Assembly (NCBI RefSeq): GCF_032716425.1
Contig: NZ_CP090419.1
Span: 2,110,001-2,174,000 of the forward strand
DNA from: Pseudoalteromonas sp. N1230-9
Lineage (GTDB): Bacteria > Pseudomonadota > Gammaproteobacteria > Enterobacterales > Alteromonadaceae
Length of the DNA stretch: 64,000 nucleotides
Direction: 5' to 3'
In this document: positions 17,401 to 25,673 of the stretch, in pieces
Layout of the letters: each line of letters opens with the position of its first letter
Numbering within the stretch: the stretch's first letter is position 1
Translations under genes and position numbers: made by a program
The notes under the pieces: model-generated
The model's database searches: none
Told to the model about the DNA's origin: nothing
The model's input: the letters and a program-made list of their open reading frames with translations, nothing else

Positions 17401-17471
17401 GTGTAGTGTGAGTATAGTCAAACTTAGCTTTTGTTTTTCGGCCAAGTCTAAAAGGTCAAATGGTAAGGTGA
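17401..17471 (+). repeat. Direct repeat, copy 1 (left border of island)
   Basis: 71 bp matched by 21345-21416. The core from 17413 (TATAGTCAAACTTAGC...) to 17471 (...AAGGTGA) differs from the other copy by two substitutions and one base of length. Both copies have the same orientation, and about 3.9 kb separates them. Confidence 0.88.
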
Positions 17472-17548
17472 CTAAAATTAGATTGGGGTATGCATAATCA
17501 AGTTCCTTATGATTTTGCTTAATGAAAATAAATTAACAAGAGTCCTAG

Positions 17549-17779
17549 ATGTCTGGTTGTTCAGGGGAAGTCCGCCGCGACAAAGCCTTTATGGATGAAA
17601 TCATTATTTTATTCTCTTTAAGTTTATTCATCTGTCACTTCATACCAACAATGCAACCGTATATGCAAAAAGGTTGGCAAGCAATGGGCTATAAAGGTGC
17701 GCCTTGGTACTTTGAGTTTGTGATTGAGGGTATTGCCGTTTCAACGCTTGGGTTAATGAGATTGTTTAGGGCGTTTTGA
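17549..17779 (+). CDS. Small membrane protein, unknown
   Basis: 76 residues from ATG 17549 (AAGAG upstream), or 62 from ATG 17591, where the hydrophobic part begins (MDEIIILFSLSLFICHF). There are two hydrophobic stretches with aromatic residues between (GAPWYFEF). No family recognised. It lies just inside the left direct repeat, in the same orientation as the nuclease-like gene. Confidence 0.5.
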   Translation: MSGCSGEVRRDKAFMDEIIILFSLSLFICHFIPTMQPYMQKGWQAMGYKGAPWYFEFVIEGIAVSTLGLMRLFRAF

Positions 17780-18300
17780 GGTGATCGCAGTAATAGTAAG
17801 AAAAGCGCTAGTTAAGAGCTAGCGCCTCAAGCTTTAATTATAGTAGCTCATATCTGATTATCTGATCTTACAGTTTTAATGAATAGGTTTAAATTTCATC
17901 TGACAGGCGGTTGTGGGCGAACAGCGGAAGTTCGTTCAAACACGTTTTTGGACAGAAGCGGCTTAGAGTTAGTGCTCTAAGCCATGCAGTTTGGATAAGT
18001 TTGGTTAGGGCAAAATCTGGCTAGCTACAGTCCATAAATTCGGTGGCTATTCAACGCTAGTGATTAGTCCATGTCGAATGAAGTCCTGTTTCGAGCTGCT
18101 GTTAGTGTATAAGTCTGCCATAATCCCTCCCATAATATCTTCTAAATCATGCCATTAAACTAAATGTGAATCTCTAGCTTGTATCAATGAAATACCAAAA
18201 TATGCATATCATGATTGAGAGTCTGTTTACGTAACTATCTGATATGACACAGGCTAATCCACTGGTATCATATGCATCATAAAAATAAGGAATTGATCCA
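17780..18300. other. 520-bp noncoding stretch with hairpins, upstream of the nuclease-like gene
   Basis: No supported gene. Two clear hairpins: GCGCTAG/CTAGCGC at 17805-17825 (possible terminator of the small gene) and GGCTTAGAG/CTCTAAGCC with a 6-base loop at 17960-17983. The last 100 bases hold the leader of the next gene, with AAGGAAT before its ATG. A structured RNA is possible but unproven. Confidence 0.4.
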
Positions 18301-20343
18301 ATGGCTGATGAAGTAAAAGACCTGTTTGTTGAAAAAATATTCAAGAACAAAATTAAACCGCCAACTAGAAATGACTTTAAGTTGGACAAGTGGAATCAAG
18401 AGTGGGCAAAAGTAGAAGCAGATGCATCAGAGCGAGACAAAAGAGTTTATAAAGCCGGTGTCATTATTGACAGCGTCTTAAGTGAAGTTCGTTCAACATT
18501 AGATGACTTATATCTAAAGGCTCCGAAAACATCTTATGAACGATTAATGCTGTCATATGTTGCTTATGCTAACAGAACAATTGCTGTTGCACTCAAATTG
18601 GCAAAACAGCAGAACATAACTAACACTCAATCAGTTCTATTAGACGCAAATATCACGGGTAACAAGCATGAGTTAGCAGAGTTAGCACATGGTGCTGTAG
18701 ATGGTGCTCAACTTGCGATACGAAACTGTCTATATAATATTTCTAAAAGAAATAAATTAGAGGTTTCTGAAGCACCCCTAGATGAAATCAGTTTTGTGAT
18801 GCAAGAATCTTGGTTATCCCAGTTGTACTGGACTTATACACACTTATGGCAATGTGTTATTTGGTCAGATTTTGATTTAGTCGGGATGGACAAAGAGCAG
18901 AAGTTCTTCTCAATTAAACAACCATCCTCGGCATATGAGCTTGCGTTTTTAAATAGCGCTAATCGAAAAGCTAGATTATCTGGTCATAGCACATTGATGG
19001 CTATGCAAGGCGTTAACAAAGCTAAGTTTCTTGACGATAAGTTCCCCGTGATTAGAAGACAGAATAAAAAACGGATAGCGTTAGTAATGTCCATTAAAGA
19101 TGGTGGAGACGATCTCATTACGTGGAATACTCAATGGAGAATTAGAGAGTTTGATCTGCAATCTCACTATCCAGAAAAGTGGTTAACTGATGATTATGGA
19201 AAAGGCTTTTCTATATCCGAAGCACTTGAAGTAATGCGATCATTAATGCTTATGGCAAATGATGCTCAGCGTAAGTTTCCAGATGATGATAGTGTTTTCA
19301 ACATAAACAAGTTGTGTCAGTTCTGTCCAACAGTGCAAGCGTTTTCTTTGAAGCGTGCGCTGACTGTCTCTACGGGTGTAGATGCACTAAAAGTTGAAAA
19401 GATCGTAGATTTCCTAACAATAAAACCATCACCAACTAGCGACCTATGGTGCCAACCATTAGTTAAAACTAGCAAAGGTAAGTACGCATTAATGACAAGC
19501 GCATTAGGTGCTCCATCAGTGTTTAGGCTTGTTGAGAGGTGGGCTGATGAGTTTGGCATTGATCTTCGTGAAAAAGGTTACACCTATGAAGAAACAATCA
19601 TAGAAGAACTTAATGATGCTCTTGATAGTAATGAGTTTATCGACGACTACGACAAAGGGTTGTCGAGACGAATAAAACTAGGTGCGGGCAAAGAAGAAGA
19701 GTTTGATTTGTTGGCAAGAATTGACGACCTGATCATAGTAGGCGAGGCTAAGTCTATTGTTACAACAGATTCAGAAATTTCGAAGTATCGTACTTCAGAA
19801 ATTTTGCAGCATGCTGGTGAACAAGTGATTAGGAAAACAGCGTTCTTACAAGACAACATTGAAGAGATTTTTGAACGTTTAGATTGGACTTACGATAAGA
19901 AAAAAGACTACAAATTTGCTCAGTGCATATTAAACAGTAGTAGCATTTTTGTAGGTCATCAGTTTGCAAATGTGCCAGTTGTCGATGAGCGTATTTTAAG
20001 AGCTTATTTCTTATCTAATAAGGTAAAACTAATGACAGTCTCGTCTGGAGTTGGTTTAAAAACAATAGCATGGTATAAGTTGTACGATAACTTAGATGAT
20101 CTGAAAGCCAATCTGTCAAAATACTTGTCGAGTCCGCCCCAGCTCAATGATCCTAAAGATGCCTACGAGTATAACGATGTTGGATTTCCATACATAACGG
20201 AGGATTCATATAAATCAGCAAAGAGTTATCTGATACTTAAAGAATCGAATCCAATGTCCGTGATGGAGCGAGATCATAATTTTCCAGTAATTAAGTCGGA
20301 TGATTATGAAGCTGAAATTGCTAAGATCAAAGTAGTGATGTAA
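18301..20343 (+). CDS. Large PD-(D/E)XK nuclease-like protein, candidate defence gene
   Basis: 680 residues, soluble. The first 420 residues are mostly helical and match no family I know. A C-terminal PD-(D/E)XK-like core is visible: a Glu-bearing helix (YEETIIEEL, about 428-436), then Asp469 in EEFDLLARIDD and Glu482-x-Lys484 in IIVGEAKS, the spacing of the restriction endonuclease-like fold. A final region of about 180 residues follows. It sits between direct repeats next to sbcB with no methylase partner, which suggests a single-gene nuclease system. A DNA or RNA target is not shown. Confidence 0.7.
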   Translation: MADEVKDLFVEKIFKNKIKPPTRNDFKLDKWNQEWAKVEADASERDKRVYKAGVIIDSVLSEVRSTLDDLYLKAPKTSYERLMLSYVAYANRTIAVALKLAKQQNITNTQSVLLDANITGNKHELAELAHGAVDGAQLAIRNCLYNISKRNKLEVSEAPLDEISFVMQESWLSQLYWTYTHLWQCVIWSDFDLVGMDKEQKFFSIKQPSSAYELAFLNSANRKARLSGHSTLMAMQGVNKAKFLDDKFPVIRRQNKKRIALVMSIKDGGDDLITWNTQWRIREFDLQSHYPEKWLTDDYGKGFSISEALEVMRSLMLMANDAQRKFPDDDSVFNINKLCQFCPTVQAFSLKRALTVSTGVDALKVEKIVDFLTIKPSPTSDLWCQPLVKTSKGKYALMTSALGAPSVFRLVERWADEFGIDLREKGYTYEETIIEELNDALDSNEFIDDYDKGLSRRIKLGAGKEEEFDLLARIDDLIIVGEAKSIVTTDSEISKYRTSEILQHAGEQVIRKTAFLQDNIEEIFERLDWTYDKKKDYKFAQCILNSSSIFVGHQFANVPVVDERILRAYFLSNKVKLMTVSSGVGLKTIAWYKLYDNLDDLKANLSKYLSSPPQLNDPKDAYEYNDVGFPYITEDSYKSAKSYLILKESNPMSVMERDHNFPVIKSDDYEAEIAKIKVVM

Positions 20344-20358
20344 TTCGAGGTTTAATTT

Positions 20359-20514
20359 ATGGAAAGTTTTGCAGACATAAACATTAACAACCAAGAGCTT
20401 TTATGTTGGAAAACTCTTACGACTAAAATAGTGGGACCGGGGCGAGTCTTGTCTTTTGCCTATCCATTAGATCATGTATGGCAAAACAATCAAAGAGAAA
20501 AAGGACAGGCATAA
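20359..20514 (+). CDS. Small ORF directly downstream of the nuclease-like gene
   Basis: 51 residues, starting 15 bases after the preceding stop with GAGG eight bases upstream of the ATG. The sequence runs MESFADINI... to ...NNQREKGQA, with VGPGRVLSFAYP in the middle. It could be a small partner of the nuclease-like protein or the remaining start of a longer gene. No family recognised. Confidence 0.45.
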   Translation: MESFADININNQELLCWKTLTTKIVGPGRVLSFAYPLDHVWQNNQREKGQA

Positions 20515-20854
20515 AATAATCTAACATATTTTTAATCCCTGACTCTTGGCTAAGCTTTGTTATCAAGTAGTGAGAGCTAAGGGGTCAGCCGCTTGCTTCA
20601 CAATATGGGAAAAGCGTAGATCTGCTATTCGCTCTTTCTTGACTTGAAGATATTGCCAATATTTTAAAAGCGAGGGGTGACCCCTCGCCTACAAATCAAG
20701 GAACAGCTTTTCGCTCGATTGAGACCTTAACTCAAACGCACTTTGGGGCAAAAAAAAGTTAAATCCGAACGCCCTAAATAGCACAAGTGCAACTGTCAGA
20801 TTTGATTGTGTTCTAACAATCGAACCTGACAGATCAAGTTAAGACTTATTCACT
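20515..20854. other. Intergenic region with two hairpins
   Basis: GCGAGGGGT/ACCCCTCGC at 20670-20688 is a perfect palindrome with one central base. A two-part hairpin at 20793-20832 (CTGTCAG/CTGACAG outside, GATTGT/ACAATC inside) lies just past the stop of the minus-strand pair and may end its transcript. No gene supported. Confidence 0.45.
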
Positions 20855-21016
20855 TTAATTTTGCGATTTTTCAATTTTAGAAATTAATGTATCAAGCACC
20901 ATTAAATCATTAGCCTTTTCCATATATTCATCAAGCTGTTTAAGCTCCACTGTTTCTTTTTCAACTCTATCTTTAAGTGTGCTTTTTATTAATCTAAGCT
21001 CTAATTGTGAAAACAT
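20855..21016 (-). CDS. Small helical protein, possible antitoxin
   Basis: 53 residues, almost entirely helical and charged (LRLIKSTLKDRVEKE, then LKQLDEYMEKANDL). The ATG at 21016 is two bases after the stop of the preceding 98-residue gene, so the two are translationally coupled. Size, charge and helical hairpin layout would suit an antitoxin or immunity partner like Tsi2, but this rests on architecture alone. Confidence 0.55.
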   Translation of the reverse strand: MFSQLELRLIKSTLKDRVEKETVELKQLDEYMEKANDLMVLDTLISKIEKSQN

Positions 21017-21018
21017 AA

Positions 21019-21315
21019 TTATCCTACATCTTTATTTGGTACACCGATAAAACAAGGAATAGCCATCGAATCTAACTGATTTAGCTTTTCTAAATATTGA
21101 GTAGCCGGCATGTCATATAGAGACCTAATAGTAAAATGGTTCTTACCTAACGATCCCCCATCATCTAGCGACACATAGAGTCCTTGCGGCATTTTAGATT
21201 TAGCAGGTAGTTTCCACCACAGAGTGCCAAACTTGGGGTTTCTATAATTAAATAGTGACAAGCCGCCAGATTTACTATCTACAAAGTCAATATCATTTTT
21301 TTTATAAACTCTCAC
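21019..21315 (-). CDS. Small protein resembling Tse2-type toxins (tentative)
   Basis: 98 residues. The order of features, GGLSLF, then WWKLPAKSKMPQGLYV, then HFTIRSLYDMPATQYLEKL, is similar by eye to the Tse2 ADP-ribosyltransferase-fold toxin family, which also has a hydrophobic LP..P.GL segment and an H(Y/F)TI...M segment near the C-terminus. The start (GTG at 21315) lacks a good ribosome site and is uncertain. A coupled 53-residue gene follows. It lies inside the right direct repeat. Alternative: unrelated hypothetical. Confidence 0.5.
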   Translation of the reverse strand: MRVYKKNDIDFVDSKSGGLSLFNYRNPKFGTLWWKLPAKSKMPQGLYVSLDDGGSLGKNHFTIRSLYDMPATQYLEKLNQLDSMAIPCFIGVPNKDVG

Positions 21316-21344
21316 ATCCCGAGTTTGTTCTTCCTATCTTGGTG

Positions 21345-21416
21345 GTGTAGTACAAATATAGTCAAACTTAGCTTTTGTTTTGCGGCCAAGTCTAAAAAGG
21401 TCAAATGATAAGGTGA
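21345..21416 (+). repeat. Direct repeat, copy 2 (right border of island)
   Basis: 72 bp matching 17401-17471, same orientation; the core runs from 21357 to 21416. It is 236 bases upstream of the sbcB start codon. The two copies bracket the nuclease-like gene and the small-gene pair. Confidence 0.88.
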
Positions 21417-21652
21417 TATAATGCCACCTTACACTTAGGCTATCTCTGTGCGATAATGCTCACGGCTCTTGATTCTTGCCTAGCATATTTCAACGTTTGG
21501 TATCACTTAACTGCATTAAATTTTTTATACACACTTTGCAAAAGTTTATACACGATACTTTACACACTATGTAACCATTGCAAGAAACATGAAGAAAAAA
21601 TAAGCAATATAAAAAAGACAAAAAGCGCGTAATTAAAGGGTTAAGAGACTAC
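21417..21652. other. sbcB upstream region
   Basis: No gene seen. It is AT-rich, with three TTTATACAC/TTTACACAC-like heptamers at about 21518-21573 and ordinary promoter-like sequence. GGGTTAAGAG precedes the sbcB ATG. Confidence 0.4.
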
Positions 21653-23104
21653 ATGGCGAACCAGCAATACTACGAAAACCAACCAACAATCTACTGGCAC
21701 GACTACGAGACTTTTGGGGCTAGCCCACAAAAAGATCGCCCAAGTCAGTTTGCAGGTATCCGCACTGATCTAGATTTAAATATTATTGGTGAACCGTTAA
21801 TTGAATATTGCAAACCCGCAGCAGATTACTTACCGCATCCAGAAGCCTGTTTGATCACAGGTATCACGCCACAAATTGCAATGCAAAAAGGGCTGCCTGA
21901 AGCTGAGTTTATGGCAAAAATTCATACCGAGTTTAGCCAACCTAATACCTGTGTAGCGGGTTACAACAGTATTCGCTTTGATGATGAAGTAACACGTTAT
22001 AGTCTATACCGTAACTTTTATGACCCTTACGAGCGAGAGTACAAAAATAATAACAGCCGCTGGGATATTATTGATTTAGTACGTGCATGTTACGCACTGC
22101 GCCCTGAAGGTATTGAATGGCCACTTAAAGAAGACGGCACGCCTAGTTTTAAACTTGAACATCTAACGGTTGCCAATGGCATAGAACATGCCGCAGCTCA
22201 CGATGCATTGAGTGATGTAACAGCCACGATTGCGCTTGCGAAACTTATAAAAGAAAAACAGCCTAAGCTTTATCAGTTTTTCTTCAGCTTACGTTCTAAA
22301 AAAGCGCTGGCTGATTTAGTCGATGTATTTAACATGACACCACTAGTGCATACCTCATCACGCATCCCTGCAAGCCAAGGTTGCACTAGCTGGATTGCAC
22401 CTATGAGCTTTCATCCGGTGAACAAAAACGCCATTATTTGCTTTAACTTAACTGAAGATCCACAGGTGTTATTAGATTTGTCGGTCGAGGAGTTACGCAC
22501 TCGGCTTTATACCAAACACAGTGACCTTGGTGAAGACGAAGCACCGGTGGGCTTAAAGCTCGTACACCTAAATAAGTGCCCTATTCTTGCGCCAGCAAAA
22601 ACCTTGTTACCTGAAAACGCAGCACGTTTAGGCATTGACCGTGAAAAGTGCCTACAAAACTTGGCTATCTTAAAAGCGAATACTGAACTTCGCGACAAAG
22701 TAACCGAGGTCTTTAATGAGCAGCGTGATTTTAGTGAAAACCAAAACCCTGACTACCAACTTTATGATGGCTTTACAAGCAATGCAGATAAAGCCAAGTT
22801 TGCCATTATTCGCGATGCAAGTCCCGAGCAATTAGCCTCGATGCAGCTTGATTTCGATGACAAAAAGTTTGCCACCTTACTATTTAGATACCGCGCTCGA
22901 AACTGGCCACAAACTCTTAGCCAAGATGAGCTGGCTGCATGGCGTCAATACTGTCAAAACAAGCTCATGCACGGTGAAGATAGCCCATCAATTAGTGCGC
23001 AAGATTTCATGATCACCCTTGAAAACCTTGCTCATGAAAATGATGATAACGAAAAAAATCTACATATTTTAAAAGCGTTGTACAATTACGCACAAAGCAT
23101 GTAA
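21653..23104 (+). CDS. sbcB: Exodeoxyribonuclease I
   Basis: 483 residues. A 3'-5' single-strand DNA exonuclease with the DEDDh fold: WHDYETFG (Asp-Glu metal site), FDDEVTRY, and HDALSDV with the catalytic His/Asp, followed by the ExoI SH3-like and helical C-terminal domains. Length and domain order fit the family. It works in recombination and mismatch repair. It is the conserved chromosomal anchor to the right of the direct-repeat island. Confidence 0.95.
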   Translation: MANQQYYENQPTIYWHDYETFGASPQKDRPSQFAGIRTDLDLNIIGEPLIEYCKPAADYLPHPEACLITGITPQIAMQKGLPEAEFMAKIHTEFSQPNTCVAGYNSIRFDDEVTRYSLYRNFYDPYEREYKNNNSRWDIIDLVRACYALRPEGIEWPLKEDGTPSFKLEHLTVANGIEHAAAHDALSDVTATIALAKLIKEKQPKLYQFFFSLRSKKALADLVDVFNMTPLVHTSSRIPASQGCTSWIAPMSFHPVNKNAIICFNLTEDPQVLLDLSVEELRTRLYTKHSDLGEDEAPVGLKLVHLNKCPILAPAKTLLPENAARLGIDREKCLQNLAILKANTELRDKVTEVFNEQRDFSENQNPDYQLYDGFTSNADKAKFAIIRDASPEQLASMQLDFDDKKFATLLFRYRARNWPQTLSQDELAAWRQYCQNKLMHGEDSPSISAQDFMITLENLAHENDDNEKNLHILKALYNYAQSM

Positions 23105-23105
23105 T

Positions 23106-23134
23106 AAAAAACGCGACATTTTGTCGCGTTTTTT
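23106..23134. terminator. Bidirectional terminator after sbcB
   Basis: AAAAAACGCGACA and TGTCGCGTTTTTT pair around a TTT loop. It serves sbcB and the convergent dehydrogenase gene. Confidence 0.9.
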
Positions 23135-23149
23135 ATAAACAATATCACG

Positions 23150-24031
23150 TTACTTTTTATGTAACGCTTCAATACGTGCCAACAAGCTTGAGGTGTCGTA
23201 GCGGCCGCCACCTAACGCTTGTACATCAGCATAGTATTGATCAACCGTAGCTGTCATCGGCAAGGTTGCGCCATTTGCCTTTGCCTCATCAAGCGCGATG
23301 CCTAAATCTTTACGCATCCAATCAACAGCAAACCCAAATTCGTACTCACCCGCCCACATAGTTTTGTAGCGGTTTTCCATCTGCCATGAGCCTGCAGCAC
23401 CTTTTGAAATAGTTTCGATCACTTTTTCACCATCAAGACCCGCTTGTTTAGCAAAGTGCAAACCTTCCGCTAAACCTTGTACCACACCTGCGATACAAAT
23501 TTGATTAACCATTTTGCAAAGCTGACCAGAGCCTACTTCGCCTAATAATTGGCTAAAGCGGCTAAAAGCAGCCATAACAGGCTGAACAACATTAAAATCA
23601 GTCTCGTCACCACCAACCATCACAGTTAATACACCATTCTCGGCGCCCGCTTGGCCGCCAGAAACTGGCGCATCTAAAAATGCAACACCTTGTAGTTTCG
23701 CTTGAGTCGCCACTTCGCGGGCTACCTCGGCCGAAGTCGTTGTATGGTCAACTAAATAGCTTCCAGACTCCATGCCCGCAAGCACACCCTTGTCGCCATA
23801 AACAACTGACCGTAGGTCATCATCATTACCCACACACATAAATACAATTTCAGCGCCTTTTGCAGCTTCACTAGGCGTTTGAGCATATTGACCTTGATAC
23901 TCTGAAGCCCACTTTTGCGCTTTTGCTGTAGTGCGATTGTAAACAGTCACGTTGTGACCTGCGTTGGCAAGGTGACCTGCCATAGGGTAACCCATTACAC
24001 CTAATCCGATGAAGGCGACTTTCATTGACAT
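23150..24031 (-). CDS. NAD(P)-dependent beta-hydroxyacid dehydrogenase (GarR/MmsB-like)
   Basis: 293 residues. N-terminal Rossmann fold with IGLGVMGYPMA, the substrate-binding DAPVSGGQAGA motif, and the catalytic Lys in SGQLCKMVNQI, followed by the helical C-terminal domain. The family includes tartronate semialdehyde reductase, 3-hydroxyisobutyrate dehydrogenase and succinate semialdehyde reductase; the exact substrate is not decided by sequence alone. It is transcribed alone and convergent with sbcB. Confidence 0.9.
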   Translation of the reverse strand: MSMKVAFIGLGVMGYPMAGHLANAGHNVTVYNRTTAKAQKWASEYQGQYAQTPSEAAKGAEIVFMCVGNDDDLRSVVYGDKGVLAGMESGSYLVDHTTTSAEVAREVATQAKLQGVAFLDAPVSGGQAGAENGVLTVMVGGDETDFNVVQPVMAAFSRFSQLLGEVGSGQLCKMVNQICIAGVVQGLAEGLHFAKQAGLDGEKVIETISKGAAGSWQMENRYKTMWAGEYEFGFAVDWMRKDLGIALDEAKANGATLPMTATVDQYYADVQALGGGRYDTSSLLARIEALHKK

Positions 24032-24145
24032 AAAACTGACCTATTTGAGTGATAAATTAGTAACAATTTCATTATCTCAATCGAATAACTAAAAAGCGAA
24101 TGAAAAAAAGTTCATTTAAACCGTTTAAAAACACACAGGTAAAAC

Positions 24146-24661
24146 ATGGATAGTATATATCGTTTCAATGCCCAGCTTACATCCGGTGAAAATTTCAGCC
24201 TTGAATCGTTAAAAGGAAGAACAGTACTTATCGTAAATACCGCCAGTAAATGTAACTTTTCAATGCAAATGGCCAGCCTTGAAAAACTCTATAATGAGTA
24301 TCAAGGGCGCGGATTTACAGTGCTTGCTTTCGCCTGTAATCAGTTTGGTCATAACGAGCCGTTAGATGGGCAGGAGCTACAGACTTTCTACCAACAGCAT
24401 TTTGATGTTAGCTTTCCTATTTTTAATAAAGTATTAGTCAATGGGCCTGAGGCGCATCCGTTATTTAATTATTTAAAATGCCATACCCGCGGAATTGCGC
24501 AAAACCGCGCAATTAAATGGAATTTCACCAAATTTCTTATAAACTCAGAGGGTCAACTTGTTGCGCGATATGCCCCGCGCACTAAACCTGAAGCCCTCAA
24601 AATGGTGATAGAGAGTAATTTAAATGATGAAACTGGCCTTATTCAGTGCGCAAAAATATGA
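24146..24661 (+). CDS. Glutathione peroxidase family protein
   Basis: 171 residues, thioredoxin fold. Peroxidatic Cys36 is in NTASKCNFS, with the supporting NQFGHNEP and WNFTKF motifs carrying the Gln and Trp of the catalytic tetrad. The usual glycine after the Cys (KCGFT) is Asn here. It reduces hydrogen or lipid peroxides, in bacteria often with thioredoxin. Its 3' end overlaps the D-lactate dehydrogenase gene by 35 bases in another frame, so the two are coupled. Confidence 0.9.
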   Translation: MDSIYRFNAQLTSGENFSLESLKGRTVLIVNTASKCNFSMQMASLEKLYNEYQGRGFTVLAFACNQFGHNEPLDGQELQTFYQQHFDVSFPIFNKVLVNGPEAHPLFNYLKCHTRGIAQNRAIKWNFTKFLINSEGQLVARYAPRTKPEALKMVIESNLNDETGLIQCAKI

Positions 24662-25610
24662 ACAACCGTTTTTTGAAAGGAATCTAACGGAATACGCTGA
24701 GTCGGTTTCGCTCAGTTATTTTGAGCAATCTCTCAACAGTGCCACAACACCTCTATGCCATGGTTTTGATGCAGTGTGCGTATTTGTAAACGACACTGTC
24801 GATAAAGATGTCATAGCCAATATGGCCACTTTAGGTATTAAAGCCATACTATTACGTTGTGCGGGTTTTAATAATGTTGATTTAGCAGCCGCCAAAGAGC
24901 ACAACATCAAGGTTTGTCGTGTGCCCGCTTATAGCCCTGAGGCCGTTGCTGAGCATTGTGTAGCACTCATGCTAACACTCAACCGAAAAACCCATAAAGC
25001 CTTTAACCGAGTACGCGAAGGAAATTTTGATTTAAATGGCCTGCTGGGTTTTAACCTGTTTCAAAAAACCATCGGTATTATAGGTTGCGGTAAAATCGGC
25101 TTAGCATTAGTGAATATTTTAAATGGTTTCGGTGCAAAAGTGTTAGTGTGCGATCCTGTCGCTAAAAAAGGCGATTACACACTTTGCGACTTAGACACAC
25201 TGCTCACGCAAAGTGATGTCATCTCCTTGCATTGCCCACTAAACGAACATACTCATCACTTAATTGATGCCAAGGCATTTGAAAAAATGAAAGACGGTGT
25301 CATGCTGATTAACACCTCTCGTGGTGCACTGCTCGATACACAAGCATGTATTCAAGCACTTAAGTCCAAAAAACTCGGTCACTTAGGACTTGATGTTTAT
25401 GAGCAAGAGTCAGAGCTTTTCTTTAAAGATCACCGCGAAGAAATCATGCAGGATGACATTTTTTCTCGCTTGGTTAGTTTTCCAAACGTGCTTGTTACTG
25501 GGCACCAAGGTTTTTTCACTCAAGAAGCGCTTAGCGAAATTGCTTGCACAACATTACAAAGCGCCAACGAACTTAGCCAAGGTTTACCATTAACGAATGA
25601 GGTTCTTTAA
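24627..25610 (+). CDS. ldhA: D-lactate dehydrogenase (fermentative)
   Basis: 327 residues from the second of two adjacent ATGs (MKLALFSAQKY, the E. coli LdhA-like start). It reduces pyruvate to D-lactate with NADH. Visible: ALRCAGFNNVDL, VPAYSPEAVAEH, nucleotide loop IGCGKIG, catalytic Arg in NTSRGALLD, Glu in DVYEQE and His in GHQGF. It overlaps the end of the peroxidase gene, an unusual pairing of peroxide defence and fermentation. Confidence 0.92.
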   Translation: MKLALFSAQKYEQPFFERNLTEYAESVSLSYFEQSLNSATTPLCHGFDAVCVFVNDTVDKDVIANMATLGIKAILLRCAGFNNVDLAAAKEHNIKVCRVPAYSPEAVAEHCVALMLTLNRKTHKAFNRVREGNFDLNGLLGFNLFQKTIGIIGCGKIGLALVNILNGFGAKVLVCDPVAKKGDYTLCDLDTLLTQSDVISLHCPLNEHTHHLIDAKAFEKMKDGVMLINTSRGALLDTQACIQALKSKKLGHLGLDVYEQESELFFKDHREEIMQDDIFSRLVSFPNVLVTGHQGFFTQEALSEIACTTLQSANELSQGLPLTNEVL

Positions 25611-25673
25611 GTAAAGAGTTAAGTTTTAAAAATAAAAAAGGCCTAGCTGTTTACTACTAGACCTTATTACTAA

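Noticed and set aside
17780..18300. Retron-type ncRNA
   Set aside because: Hairpins are present, but no reverse transcriptase gene is nearby.
17401..21416. Insertion sequence or prophage
   Set aside because: There is no transposase, integrase, terminal inverted repeat or phage structural gene between the direct repeats.
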